A stretch of DNA of 64,000 bases, from contig CACNQM010000002.1 of NCBI GenBank assembly GCA_902622595.1, positions 177,736-241,735 on the forward strand, written 5' to 3'. The notes below the pieces were generated by a model. That model was not told where the DNA came from. It saw only the letters and a program-made list of their open reading frames with translations, and did no database searches. This DNA comes from an uncultured Bacteroidota bacterium (GTDB taxonomy: Bacteria > Bacteroidota > Bacteroidia > Flavobacteriales > Flavobacteriaceae). Made by a program: the position numbers and the translations under genes. Positions 56,396 through 63,516 of the stretch are shown here, in pieces. Each line of letters opens with the position of its first letter. The stretch's first letter is position 1.

Positions 56396-56423
56396 TTAAA
56401 TTATAAATTTTTACATAAGGACA

Positions 56424-56445
56424 CAATAAGTACAAACACTTATTG
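56424..56445. promoter_or_regulatory. Inverted repeat upstream of katG
   Basis: CAATAAGT and ACTTATTG form perfect 8-bp arms around a 6-nt spacer, 47-68 nt before the katG ATG. The position fits an operator near the katG promoter; the binding factor is not known. Confidence 0.5.
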
Positions 56446-56463
56446 ATATTTTTTACTTAATCT

Positions 56464-56482
56464 TTATAATTAAAGATTATAA
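56464..56482. promoter_or_regulatory. PerR/Fur-like inverted repeat between katG and the small membrane gene
   Basis: TTATAAT, 5 nt, ATTATAA. The arms equal those of the Bacillus PerR box, but that box has a 1-nt spacer, so the match is only partial. It lies 87-105 nt before katG. Confidence 0.4.
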
Positions 56483-56540
56483 CTAATTAAAAACCACTAC
56501 TACGTATTTAAAAATATTTCGATTTTTTTTAAATTTATGT

Positions 56541-56624
56541 ATGAGGTATTATTTTATAATCGGCTACATTTTTATCCTTATATACTGGTTGTATAAAAAG
56601 TTTTTTAAGAAAAATGAGATATAA
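56541..56624 (+). CDS. Possible 27-residue single-span membrane protein
   Basis: An ATG frame of 27 residues: one hydrophobic, aromatic-rich helix (YYFIIGYIFILIYWLY at 3-18) followed by a basic tail (KKFFKKNEI). This is the layout of real bacterial small membrane proteins. Its stop lies 11 nt inside the next gene, whose ATG (56614) is in another frame, so the two could be coupled. In AT-rich DNA a hydrophobic frame can arise by chance, so the call is tentative. Confidence 0.4.
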   Translation: MRYYFIIGYIFILIYWLYKKFFKKNEI

Positions 56625-56868
56625 AATTGTTGAAACTGAAAAGGACCAAAGGCAAAAAGAGCTCAATGGAAATACCATGCTGTATAAAAAAACTAAAATT
56701 GAACATGACTCATCAATTAATGAATATGAAATGGTTGTAACTTATTTTGAAAATGATATTGATTTTGGTGTATTTAAAGATAATGTTGTAATAAAAGATG
56801 AAGAATTGGTTAGTTTTTTAAAAAGTGTTTTTTTCGATTACATGTTAACTAATGTAAGAGCTCACTAA
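56614..56868 (+). CDS. Hypothetical 84-residue protein
   Basis: A small soluble protein starting MRYKIVETEKDQRQKELNG, with many Glu, Asp and Lys residues, no signal peptide, no membrane segment and no motif I recognise. It overlaps the end of the putative small membrane gene by 11 nt and precedes the DUF975-like gene by 43 nt. Codon use resembles the neighbours, which supports it being expressed. Confidence 0.6.
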   Translation: MRYKIVETEKDQRQKELNGNTMLYKKTKIEHDSSINEYEMVVTYFENDIDFGVFKDNVVIKDEELVSFLKSVFFDYMLTNVRAH

Positions 56869-56911
56869 TATTATTGTTTTTATTACATTTATATTAACCA
56901 TTAATTAGTTT

Positions 56912-57502
56912 ATGATATCAAACCGTGATTTAGTCGAGAAGACAAAACCTATTTTAAAGGATTCTTATTTTCATGTATTTATTAGTATTGTTCTGGCATC
57001 CATATTGCCGCAGATAATATCTTCTGTTTCTCCACAAAATTTGTATTTAAATATCGGTGTGGTTTGCCTTTCTGGATATATTCAACTTGGTATTGCTGTT
57101 TTTTGTCTTGATGTTTTTAAGAAGGGTGAGGGAGAATTTACCACAATCTTTAGTCGTTTTGATAGTCTTAAGCCGATTTTCTTTATAGCAGTACTTTCAA
57201 TCATTATTCTTTTAGGATTTATACTTTTAATTATACCAGGTATCATATTAGCATTAATGTACTCACAGGTTTTTTTCATACTTGCAGACGATCCAGATAT
57301 TGGCGTAATTGAAGCTTTTAACTTAAGTGAAAAAATGATGAGAAATCATAAGTGGCAACTATTCATGCTAAACTTAGAAGCATTTTTTTACTTTATTGCT
57401 GGAGTTTTTACTTTATTTATTTGGTGGGTGTGGCTTCTCCCAAGATATTCTGTTGCATATGCCGGTTTTTATGAAGAACTTAAAAAAGAGTTTAAAGGTT
57501 AA
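56912..57502 (+). CDS. DUF975-like integral membrane protein
   Basis: A 196-residue membrane protein with four or five hydrophobic segments. The pattern CLDVFKKGEGEFTTIFSRFDSLKP near 66-89, LLIIPGIILALMYSQVFFILADDPDIGVIEAF near 107-138 and LSEKMMRNHKWQLFML near 139-154 resembles the DUF975/YciC-like family, whose role is unknown. It is followed by a 319-nt spacer with two hairpins. Confidence 0.7.
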   Translation: MISNRDLVEKTKPILKDSYFHVFISIVLASILPQIISSVSPQNLYLNIGVVCLSGYIQLGIAVFCLDVFKKGEGEFTTIFSRFDSLKPIFFIAVLSIIILLGFILLIIPGIILALMYSQVFFILADDPDIGVIEAFNLSEKMMRNHKWQLFMLNLEAFFYFIAGVFTLFIWWVWLLPRYSVAYAGFYEELKKEFKG

Positions 57503-57578
57503 AGGCTACCTTAATTATTTATTAATGATTTTATAAAACACAGACAACATCAGTCAATTGTAAAAATCTCAAGTTTGT

Positions 57579-57604
57579 AATGCTTTAATTCCTATTAAAG
57601 CATT
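57579..57604. repeat. Perfect 11-bp hairpin
   Basis: AATGCTTTAAT (57579-57589) pairs with ATTAAAGCATT (57594-57604) around a 4-nt loop. A T run (57617-57622) follows only after 12 nt, so it is not a classic terminator. Confidence 0.6.
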
Positions 57605-57630
57605 TCATACATTCGGTTTTTTATATGTGA

Positions 57631-57656
57631 CCCCCTTTATTAAAAGGGGGTTTTAT
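57631..57656 (+). terminator. Terminator-like hairpin after the DUF975-like gene
   Basis: CCCCCTTT (57631-57638) pairs with AAAGGGGG (57643-57650), loop ATTA, followed by TTTTAT. The stem is strong but the T tract is short. Confidence 0.65.
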
Positions 57657-57821
57657 ACGGAGATTAAGTTTTTTTCACCTTTAACATGGTTCTGGCTCCC
57701 AAATTACCCCAATAATATTTTAAGTTTTAAATTGTTATAAGATAATAACTCAAAAATTTAAAATACTGATAATACTAAGTTAAAGTTTCTTAATAATACA
57801 TTCAGTAAATTAAAAATTAAA

Positions 57822-57938
57822 ATGAACAATTCAAATTTAGATTCAAACGCTAACATATATGTAAATGTTGAATGTTCTTGCGGACAAACATCCAACCCTT
57901 ATGGAATATGTGATGGCACTCACTGGAGTTGTAGGTAA
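57822..57938 (+). CDS. Miniature CDGSH-type iron-sulfur protein (38 residues)
   Basis: A 38-residue gene whose second half is CSCGQTSNPYGICDGTH (residues 18-34). The ligand set Cys18, Cys20, Cys30, His34 matches CDGSH [2Fe-2S] proteins, again with nine residues between the second and third Cys. With the protein at 47818-47901 it defines C-x-C-G-x-T-x-[DN]-P-x-G-x-C-D-G-[ST]-H. A fourth Cys (37) is in the WSCR tail. It stands alone, 34 nt before the DUF115/GT42-like gene. Cluster binding is inferred from the motif. Confidence 0.8.
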   Translation: MNNSNLDSNANIYVNVECSCGQTSNPYGICDGTHWSCR

Positions 57939-57972
57939 TTCTTTCTAAATACATTTTAATCAACTATAAATT

Positions 57973-58725
57973 ATGCTTTTGTTGAAAAGACATCTGTACA
58001 ATCCTATCAGGGATTTAGTTAAAAAGTTAAAGGAACACATTTTTGGAATAGAAACGTTTATCAACCTTAAAAGATATGTAAAGAAAAGAAATGAGGTAAA
58101 TAACGGAGAAAAAAACATCTTATTAGTTGGAAGTGGTAAGTCAGCTTTAGAATACAAAAAGCACAATCTTAAAAATGTTGACATAATGGCTGTAAACAAC
58201 TCTATCAAAGCATTCGATAATTTGGTTGTGAACTATTATTTATGTGCAACAGATTTTCCAAAAACTGAAATACCAAATAAAAACTCTTACAAAGAAAAAG
58301 TTTCTAAATATAGCTACAGGTATCATACTCTCGCTTTTGCAAAATATAATAATTTGCCATTTAGACCGTTAGTTGGAAAAACTATTTTTCTTGATAGTCT
58401 TAATTGGGCTTTTACTAAAGGATACCGAAAGATTTATTTACTTGGTTTTGATCATGATTATAATCCCAATAGGGTAAAAAAATGGGATGGTAAATATTTA
58501 ACAGATTCCAATAAATTAGAAAAAATATTTGATGGTAAAGATGAAGAACCTGACACATTTTATGGTCAAGGCACACCTGATCCTTTGAGACTAGGTGAAG
58601 AGAACTTACAGAATGTTTTCAATTTAGTTCAAGCACATAGTAAGTTTTATGGTTGTGAAATTTATAACCTCTCAACTAACAAAAGCGGACTACTTAAGTT
58701 TAAAAGAGTAAAAAAGATTGATTGA
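57973..58725 (+). CDS. DUF115/GT42-like protein, possible glycosyltransferase
   Basis: A 250-residue protein. After a basic N-terminal region comes a Rossmann-like start NILLVGSGKSALEYKK near 50-65, then DIMAVNNSIKAF near 73-84 and, after the middle, DSLNWAFTKGYRKIYLLGFDHDYN near 137-160. This order (nucleotide-binding G-x-G-x-S, an Asn-rich strand, then G-Y-x-x-I-Y-L-x-G-x-D) is shared by GT42 sialyltransferases and DUF115 proteins. Similarity is at pattern level, so the sugar donor is unknown. It may modify surface glycans, like the Stealth enzyme 9 kb upstream. Confidence 0.55.
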   Translation: MLLLKRHLYNPIRDLVKKLKEHIFGIETFINLKRYVKKRNEVNNGEKNILLVGSGKSALEYKKHNLKNVDIMAVNNSIKAFDNLVVNYYLCATDFPKTEIPNKNSYKEKVSKYSYRYHTLAFAKYNNLPFRPLVGKTIFLDSLNWAFTKGYRKIYLLGFDHDYNPNRVKKWDGKYLTDSNKLEKIFDGKDEEPDTFYGQGTPDPLRLGEENLQNVFNLVQAHSKFYGCEIYNLSTNKSGLLKFKRVKKID

Positions 58726-58961
58726 TAATTTTTTAACCTACATGCTTGCTGTGCTTTTAAGTATTAATCTGATCCATAACTAATTATAATACATTTTTAT
58801 TGTGGTAGAACTTATTACTCAAACTTAAATTTTTGAGACAAGTTAAATTTAATATTAGTAATGAAAGTTTTAATAACATAACCTTAAATTTTAAATAATA
58901 AATACGAGCAAATATGTAATTAAATTTGATTGCTTTTCATATTAATTAAGAATATGACACT

Positions 58962-58982
58962 TGCCCTTTCTAAGGGCATTTT
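58962..58982 (+). terminator. Terminator-like hairpin 1 in the spacer
   Basis: TGCCCTT (58962-58968) pairs with AAGGGCA (58972-58978), 3-nt loop, then TTTT. It lies 236 nt downstream of the GT42-like gene stop. Confidence 0.65.
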
Positions 58983-59014
58983 ACTTCTAAAAAGTAATCT
59001 GACATATTTAATCT

Positions 59015-59046
59015 ACCTCCATCTTACCAGGTATGGAGGTTTTTTT
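59015..59046 (+). terminator. Terminator hairpin 2 in the spacer
   Basis: ACCTCCAT (59015-59022) pairs with ATGGAGGT (59033-59040), followed by seven T. A stronger terminator than the hairpin 37 nt upstream. Confidence 0.78.
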
Positions 59047-59169
59047 ATAATGTCAAACATAAGTACTTTGATTTTTTGAAAACAGTGGTAAAAAAAATGG
59101 GGAACAAAAATTAAGAAATATGTGGCTGAAAAGTTTTTTTAAGCTAAAAATTGTACCCTTTTCTAAGTA

Positions 59170-60207
59170 TTAGTTGCTTTTTTCTAAATTATTTAAAATA
59201 GATGAAAAATCTACAAATTTAAAATTTTGATTCTTATTCTCGTTAAACCCATCCTGAGCAATAAATAAACCTTTAGGGAATTTATTTGAAGATAATTTGG
59301 ATAAATCTATACCATCTGTATCTGAAACTTCGTCAATCTCTTTATTTAATGTTATTTTAAATACTGAAAGAAATTGTTTTGTTTTTCTATCAATGATTCC
59401 AAAGCTATTACTACCTTGAATTGAAACAATTATATACCCTTCTCCATTATCTTTTTCATATAAAGTAATACCCTCTAAATCTGATTTGAAATATTGTTTA
59501 TCAACATTAAAAATTATTTTTTTATCTAAATTTACTAATGGGTCAACATTAATCTCCCATAACCCAACATTTTCCTCTGCAACATAGATTTTTCTATAAA
59601 ATAAATCTGTAACTAACCCCTCAACTATTGAATCAAACTTAATAGTTCTAACAAGGTTGAAATTAATATCATCCATATCAAAATTAATTTTCCATTGTTC
59701 AATTGTCCCATCTTTTCCACTTAATATTATGTATTTTTCTTTTTCATTATCAAATGTAGTTATACCATAAACCTCTTTAATTTCTGATTTAATATCATTT
59801 TGAATAACTTTTTTTATTAAACCATTAGGAAATAATCTTCCTAAAAAGATTGTATTATCTGATCTATTTGAGCCAACAACCAGCGGGAATGTCTGTCCTT
59901 CATACTTGAATTTCTGAAAAATATCTACATTATTGATTCTACCAAGCTTATTGGAATAGATGAGGTTTCCTTCTAAATCATAAGAGTTTATACCATACTG
60001 TTTGTCGGTTCCTATTACAATTGAGTTTTCATTGTTTTGTTCATTGACCCATATAGCAATATCATCTGCTGCATCATCACTTGAACTTACAGGCTCTGTT
60101 TCCACAACTGGATTAACTTCAAAAAATTTAATATTATTCGGAAGTTCAATATTGTTTTCTAACGAGCATCCCGATAAAATAATAAAACAAAATTTAATCT
60201 GTTTCAT
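59170..60207 (-). CDS. Beta-propeller phytase lipoprotein
   Basis: A protein of about 345 residues from the ATG at 60207, which gives the short lipoprotein signal MKQIKFCFIILSGCS (lipobox LSGC, Cys14); an upstream start at 60258 would place 17 residues before it. The body is a beta-propeller phytase: VSSSDDAADDIAIWVNEQN near 40-58 (calcium- and phosphate-site Asp), IVIGTDKQYGINSYDLEGNLI and the late DTDGIDLSKL. It releases phosphate from phytate and related inositol phosphates at the cell surface or in the periplasm. It lies 40 nt after the TonB receptor and is probably co-transcribed. Confidence 0.88.
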   Translation of the reverse strand: MKQIKFCFIILSGCSLENNIELPNNIKFFEVNPVVETEPVSSSDDAADDIAIWVNEQNNENSIVIGTDKQYGINSYDLEGNLIYSNKLGRINNVDIFQKFKYEGQTFPLVVGSNRSDNTIFLGRLFPNGLIKKVIQNDIKSEIKEVYGITTFDNEKEKYIILSGKDGTIEQWKINFDMDDINFNLVRTIKFDSIVEGLVTDLFYRKIYVAEENVGLWEINVDPLVNLDKKIIFNVDKQYFKSDLEGITLYEKDNGEGYIIVSIQGSNSFGIIDRKTKQFLSVFKITLNKEIDEVSDTDGIDLSKLSSNKFPKGLFIAQDGFNENKNQNFKFVDFSSILNNLEKSN

Positions 60208-60247
60208 AAAAATTGCAGGAAAGTCTTCCTGCATAAATTTATAATTA

Positions 60248-62935
60248 TTACAAATCAATCTTTAAACCAACATTCCAATTAAAACTGTAATATTCAAGCT
60301 GCATTGTTCTGCTTTGTATTCCTTGATAGTATCTTAGGGGCTGATTAGTTAAGTTTTTAAACTCAGTAAATAATTTTACAGTTGGAGATAGAGTATATGA
60401 TGCGTTTAGGTCAAGAAAAAGTTGTTCATCATAATATCTATCTTCAAATGCTTCATCTCCTAATTCGTCAGCTGAAGTATCAGCAAAATTTAATGATGCT
60501 CTTAAAAACATCTTTTCATTCTCAAAAGCTAACGATCCATTAAACATATTTTTAACCGCTCCAACAAGTGGCACATCACTTCTACCCTCAATTCCATCAG
60601 TCTCTGAATCTGTAAATGTATAATTAGTGTATAGTGTAACGTTATCTATTAGTGTGGTTTGAAGCGCTACTTCATATCCCAATACTTTAGCGTTACGACC
60701 ATTTCTTACTTGTGAATAATCATACCCTGTTTCTCCATTAAACGTATAATTATTATCTGTATACTCATAAATCCAGTTATCTATGTTCTTGTAAAATAGT
60801 CCAGCTGAAAACAATCCAAGAGTGCCAAAATAATATTCAGCCATGATATCTAGATTATTGGATACAGTTGCCTCAAGGTCTGGATTACCTACTGAAATTT
60901 CCATATCGTCCGAATTAATTTCTTCGTATGGTGTTAGTGCATAATAACCTGGTCTGGCAAGAGACTGAGTATATGCTCCATTTAATATGAAATTGTCTGA
61001 AAGCTTTGTTTGAATCGTTAGATTAGGAAGTATATTTACATAATCGTTAGAGCCTTCTCTAAGTTCAATATCATCATAAGACTCTCCTGTTTCTACGTCA
61101 AAAGATGCTCCAATGTAGTTAATATCCGTTGCCTCAAGTCTAGCACCTAATATTATTGTTGTATTATCTGAAAGTTTATCCACAGCCATAATATATGCTG
61201 ATGTAACCGTTTCATCAGCCATATAATTTGCTGCTGCAAATTCTTCAAAAATTGGCTCAGAATTATCTTCAGTCATAGTTAGGCTTCCTAAATACTCAAC
61301 AGTTGGAAATAAACCTGCATTATATTGTGGTCCTGGAATAAAGTTTCTTGGAGTTGGATTGTTAAGGGGAACCTGGTCCATTGTCTCAATTCCAAGATCG
61401 CTTTCTATGTCATACTCATAAAAATCATTAAAACGCTCTTTCTCCTTTTCCTGATATTTAAAACCAAATTTAAATTTATCATTTACATTGTAAGGAATTG
61501 AAAAATCAATTTTGAATGACTTATTTATCTCTTCAGTATATTTATTTTCGAAAGTAGCCTCTTTTATCTTTGCTTTCGATGGAATATCCCAATCACCATT
61601 ACCAAAAATAGGTCTAGGGAATCTAGGTCTTGTTAAATCAAACGTCAAATCAACACCTTTTTGATCAAATCTAATATACCTTTCATCTGGTCTTTCTTCC
61701 GATGCCTCAGATTGAGAAAACTTCCAATTTACATCTAACTTACCAAATGTATGATCTCCCCCAAAAGAAACATTCCACATTTCTTGTAACTCTAATCTTG
61801 TGTTGTCATTCAGGTCGCTACCTATCCCTCCTTTAGTCAGCTTTCTTACTCTATATGTTCCAACTCCTTCATCACCCGGGTCATCCATTCTTAATCTCCA
61901 TCTGTTCTCCCAATCATGTCTTTGGTTATATAATGATTGAACATAAAGACTGTTGTTATTGTTAATTTGATAATCTAAATTGAAAGAAACACTCTCTCTC
62001 TTTCTTTTTACATCATATATCCTCATATCCATTTCATTTATGGGGTACTCATCACCCTCTTCGTTCCATTCAAACTCAATATTATCTGATCCATAATCAT
62101 TGATATTTTGGGAAGCACTTAATGAGTAAGATAATTTTTCGCTAAACTTGTCAGCCAAAACAAAAGAAAATTGTGTATTGTAAGACCTATCTCGAATAGG
62201 ACTTGACCCTCCAGCAACTGTTGCAGAAAGCCTAAAATCTTCTGGCTTAGACCTAGTTATCAAATTTACAGAACCTCCAACAGCATCTGCCTCCATATCA
62301 GGTGTTAATGTCTTATTAACTTGTATTGATTGAATCATATCGGCAGGTATTAAATCTAATTGTACTTCTCTATTATCCCCTTCTGCAGATGGTATTCTCT
62401 CTCCGTTAAGTGTAACTGAGTTAAACGCTGCGCCAAACCCTCTTATATTTATACTTCTTGCTTCTCCTTGATCTGATTGTACACTTATACCAGAAATTCG
62501 CTTTAGAGCATCTCCAATGTTTGCATCAGGAAACTTACCAACTTGGTCAGCAGACACAATATTTGTAACATTTAAATCACTTCTTTGCTTGTTCAAAGCC
62601 TTTAAGGAACCTCCTTGAAAACCAGAAACAATAACTTCTGAAAGTTTATTAACATTTGGAGTTAGGATAAATGTCACATTTTCATCAGACTCATTGATAA
62701 TTTTTGAAGAGCTTTCAAAACCAACATAGGATACTGTAACATTATCACTGCCTGTGATAAAAAGAGTGTAATAACCATTGAAATCAGTTATTGAAATTTC
62801 ACTAGAATTTTCAGCAGTAACTGTAGCTCCTGGTAAAGGGAAATTATTTGAATCTAATACTCTACCTTTAACAGATGTCTGAGAATAGGAAAGTAAAGGG
62901 ATTAAAATTAATAAAGCAAAAATGAATTTTTTCAT
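60248..62935 (-). CDS. TonB-dependent receptor paired with phytase
   Basis: An 895-residue receptor: signal peptide (about 1-19, ending LLSYSQ), carboxypeptidase-regulatory-like domain (about 20-100), plug with SEVIVSGFQGGSLKALNKQRSD and NIRGFGAAFNSVTLNGERIPS, and a barrel closing SFNWNVGLKIDL. The plug and barrel wording (LIPADMIQSIQVNKTLTPDMEADAVGG) resembles the TIGR01782/catecholate-like receptors often next to phosphate or carbohydrate enzymes. With the phytase immediately downstream, uptake of inositol phosphates or other organic phosphate is the likely role. Confidence 0.9.
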   Translation of the reverse strand: MKKFIFALLILIPLLSYSQTSVKGRVLDSNNFPLPGATVTAENSSEISITDFNGYYTLFITGSDNVTVSYVGFESSSKIINESDENVTFILTPNVNKLSEVIVSGFQGGSLKALNKQRSDLNVTNIVSADQVGKFPDANIGDALKRISGISVQSDQGEARSINIRGFGAAFNSVTLNGERIPSAEGDNREVQLDLIPADMIQSIQVNKTLTPDMEADAVGGSVNLITRSKPEDFRLSATVAGGSSPIRDRSYNTQFSFVLADKFSEKLSYSLSASQNINDYGSDNIEFEWNEEGDEYPINEMDMRIYDVKRKRESVSFNLDYQINNNNSLYVQSLYNQRHDWENRWRLRMDDPGDEGVGTYRVRKLTKGGIGSDLNDNTRLELQEMWNVSFGGDHTFGKLDVNWKFSQSEASEERPDERYIRFDQKGVDLTFDLTRPRFPRPIFGNGDWDIPSKAKIKEATFENKYTEEINKSFKIDFSIPYNVNDKFKFGFKYQEKEKERFNDFYEYDIESDLGIETMDQVPLNNPTPRNFIPGPQYNAGLFPTVEYLGSLTMTEDNSEPIFEEFAAANYMADETVTSAYIMAVDKLSDNTTIILGARLEATDINYIGASFDVETGESYDDIELREGSNDYVNILPNLTIQTKLSDNFILNGAYTQSLARPGYYALTPYEEINSDDMEISVGNPDLEATVSNNLDIMAEYYFGTLGLFSAGLFYKNIDNWIYEYTDNNYTFNGETGYDYSQVRNGRNAKVLGYEVALQTTLIDNVTLYTNYTFTDSETDGIEGRSDVPLVGAVKNMFNGSLAFENEKMFLRASLNFADTSADELGDEAFEDRYYDEQLFLDLNASYTLSPTVKLFTEFKNLTNQPLRYYQGIQSRTMQLEYYSFNWNVGLKIDL

Positions 62936-63054
62936 GAGAATTTTTCAATAAAATTATTTTTATTTCTAGTAGATCTTATTAGCTAAACTTTATTAAATTG
63001 TAATTAAAAATTAAAAATAGAGTTATCTAAATGTTAACATGCTAATACTAAATT

Positions 63055-63516
63055 TCAATTAGTTTTCTTTTTATTAAAACTTTGATTTTGTATAATAGAG
63101 TTAGTTATGACATTCTCTCTATACTCAAATAACTGAAGGTTTTCAGTTAGCCTTTTATAAACTAAATTCATCATTCTTTTATTTAAACGTGATGAACTTG
63201 ATTTATACAAATTATATTCTTCAACTGTAAACATGCCAATGATAATTCCTTTTAAAAGATTTCTAAACTTTTGATCTTTTTTAATTGCGTTTTCAATGTA
63301 AGTAGTCTTTTTTTCAGATCTTAATTTATAAAATACATCTTTGTGATCGTTTGCATATTTTTTAAAGACTTCAATTAAAATCGATGTCTGAACTTTTATA
63401 ATTGGTCTTAAAACTAAATTTTGAAATGACTCTTCAAATGATGAGTTTTTAATCTTTAAAAAACGCGTTTCAATTTTAGGTCTAATTTTATTTAACAAAG
63501 AATCTCTTAAATTCAC
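63055..63516 (-). CDS. Conserved helical protein of unknown function (Flavobacteriia family)
   Basis: A 153-residue basic, mostly helical protein. Characteristic stretches are FEESFQNLVLRPIIKVQ near 28-44, YIENAIKKDQKFRNLLKGIIIGMFT near 74-98 and LNKRMMNLVYKRLTENLQLF near 110-129. I recognise this as a family widespread in Flavobacteriia (sometimes labelled glyoxalase-like without visible metal ligands). No signal peptide or catalytic motif is seen. It is co-oriented with and 119 nt upstream of the phytase receptor. Confidence 0.72.
   Translation of the reverse strand: MNLRDSLLNKIRPKIETRFLKIKNSSFEESFQNLVLRPIIKVQTSILIEVFKKYANDHKDVFYKLRSEKKTTYIENAIKKDQKFRNLLKGIIIGMFTVEEYNLYKSSSSRLNKRMMNLVYKRLTENLQLFEYRENVITNSIIQNQSFNKKKTN

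Larger units (their letters stand above)
57503..57821. other. Spacer of 319 nt with two hairpins
   Basis: No gene was found here. A perfect 11-bp hairpin lies at 57579-57604. A GC-rich terminator-like hairpin lies at 57631-57654. The rest is AT-rich and presumably holds the promoter of the second mini-CDGSH gene. Confidence 0.6.
58726..59169. other. Non-coding spacer of 444 nt with two hairpins
   Basis: No gene of credible length on either strand. Two terminator-like hairpins are at 58962-58982 and 59015-59046, facing the GT42-like gene on the left and the phytase gene (reading leftward) on the right. About 230 nt before the first hairpin are AT-rich with no clear feature; a small RNA ending at either hairpin is possible but not shown. 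Confidence 0.6.
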
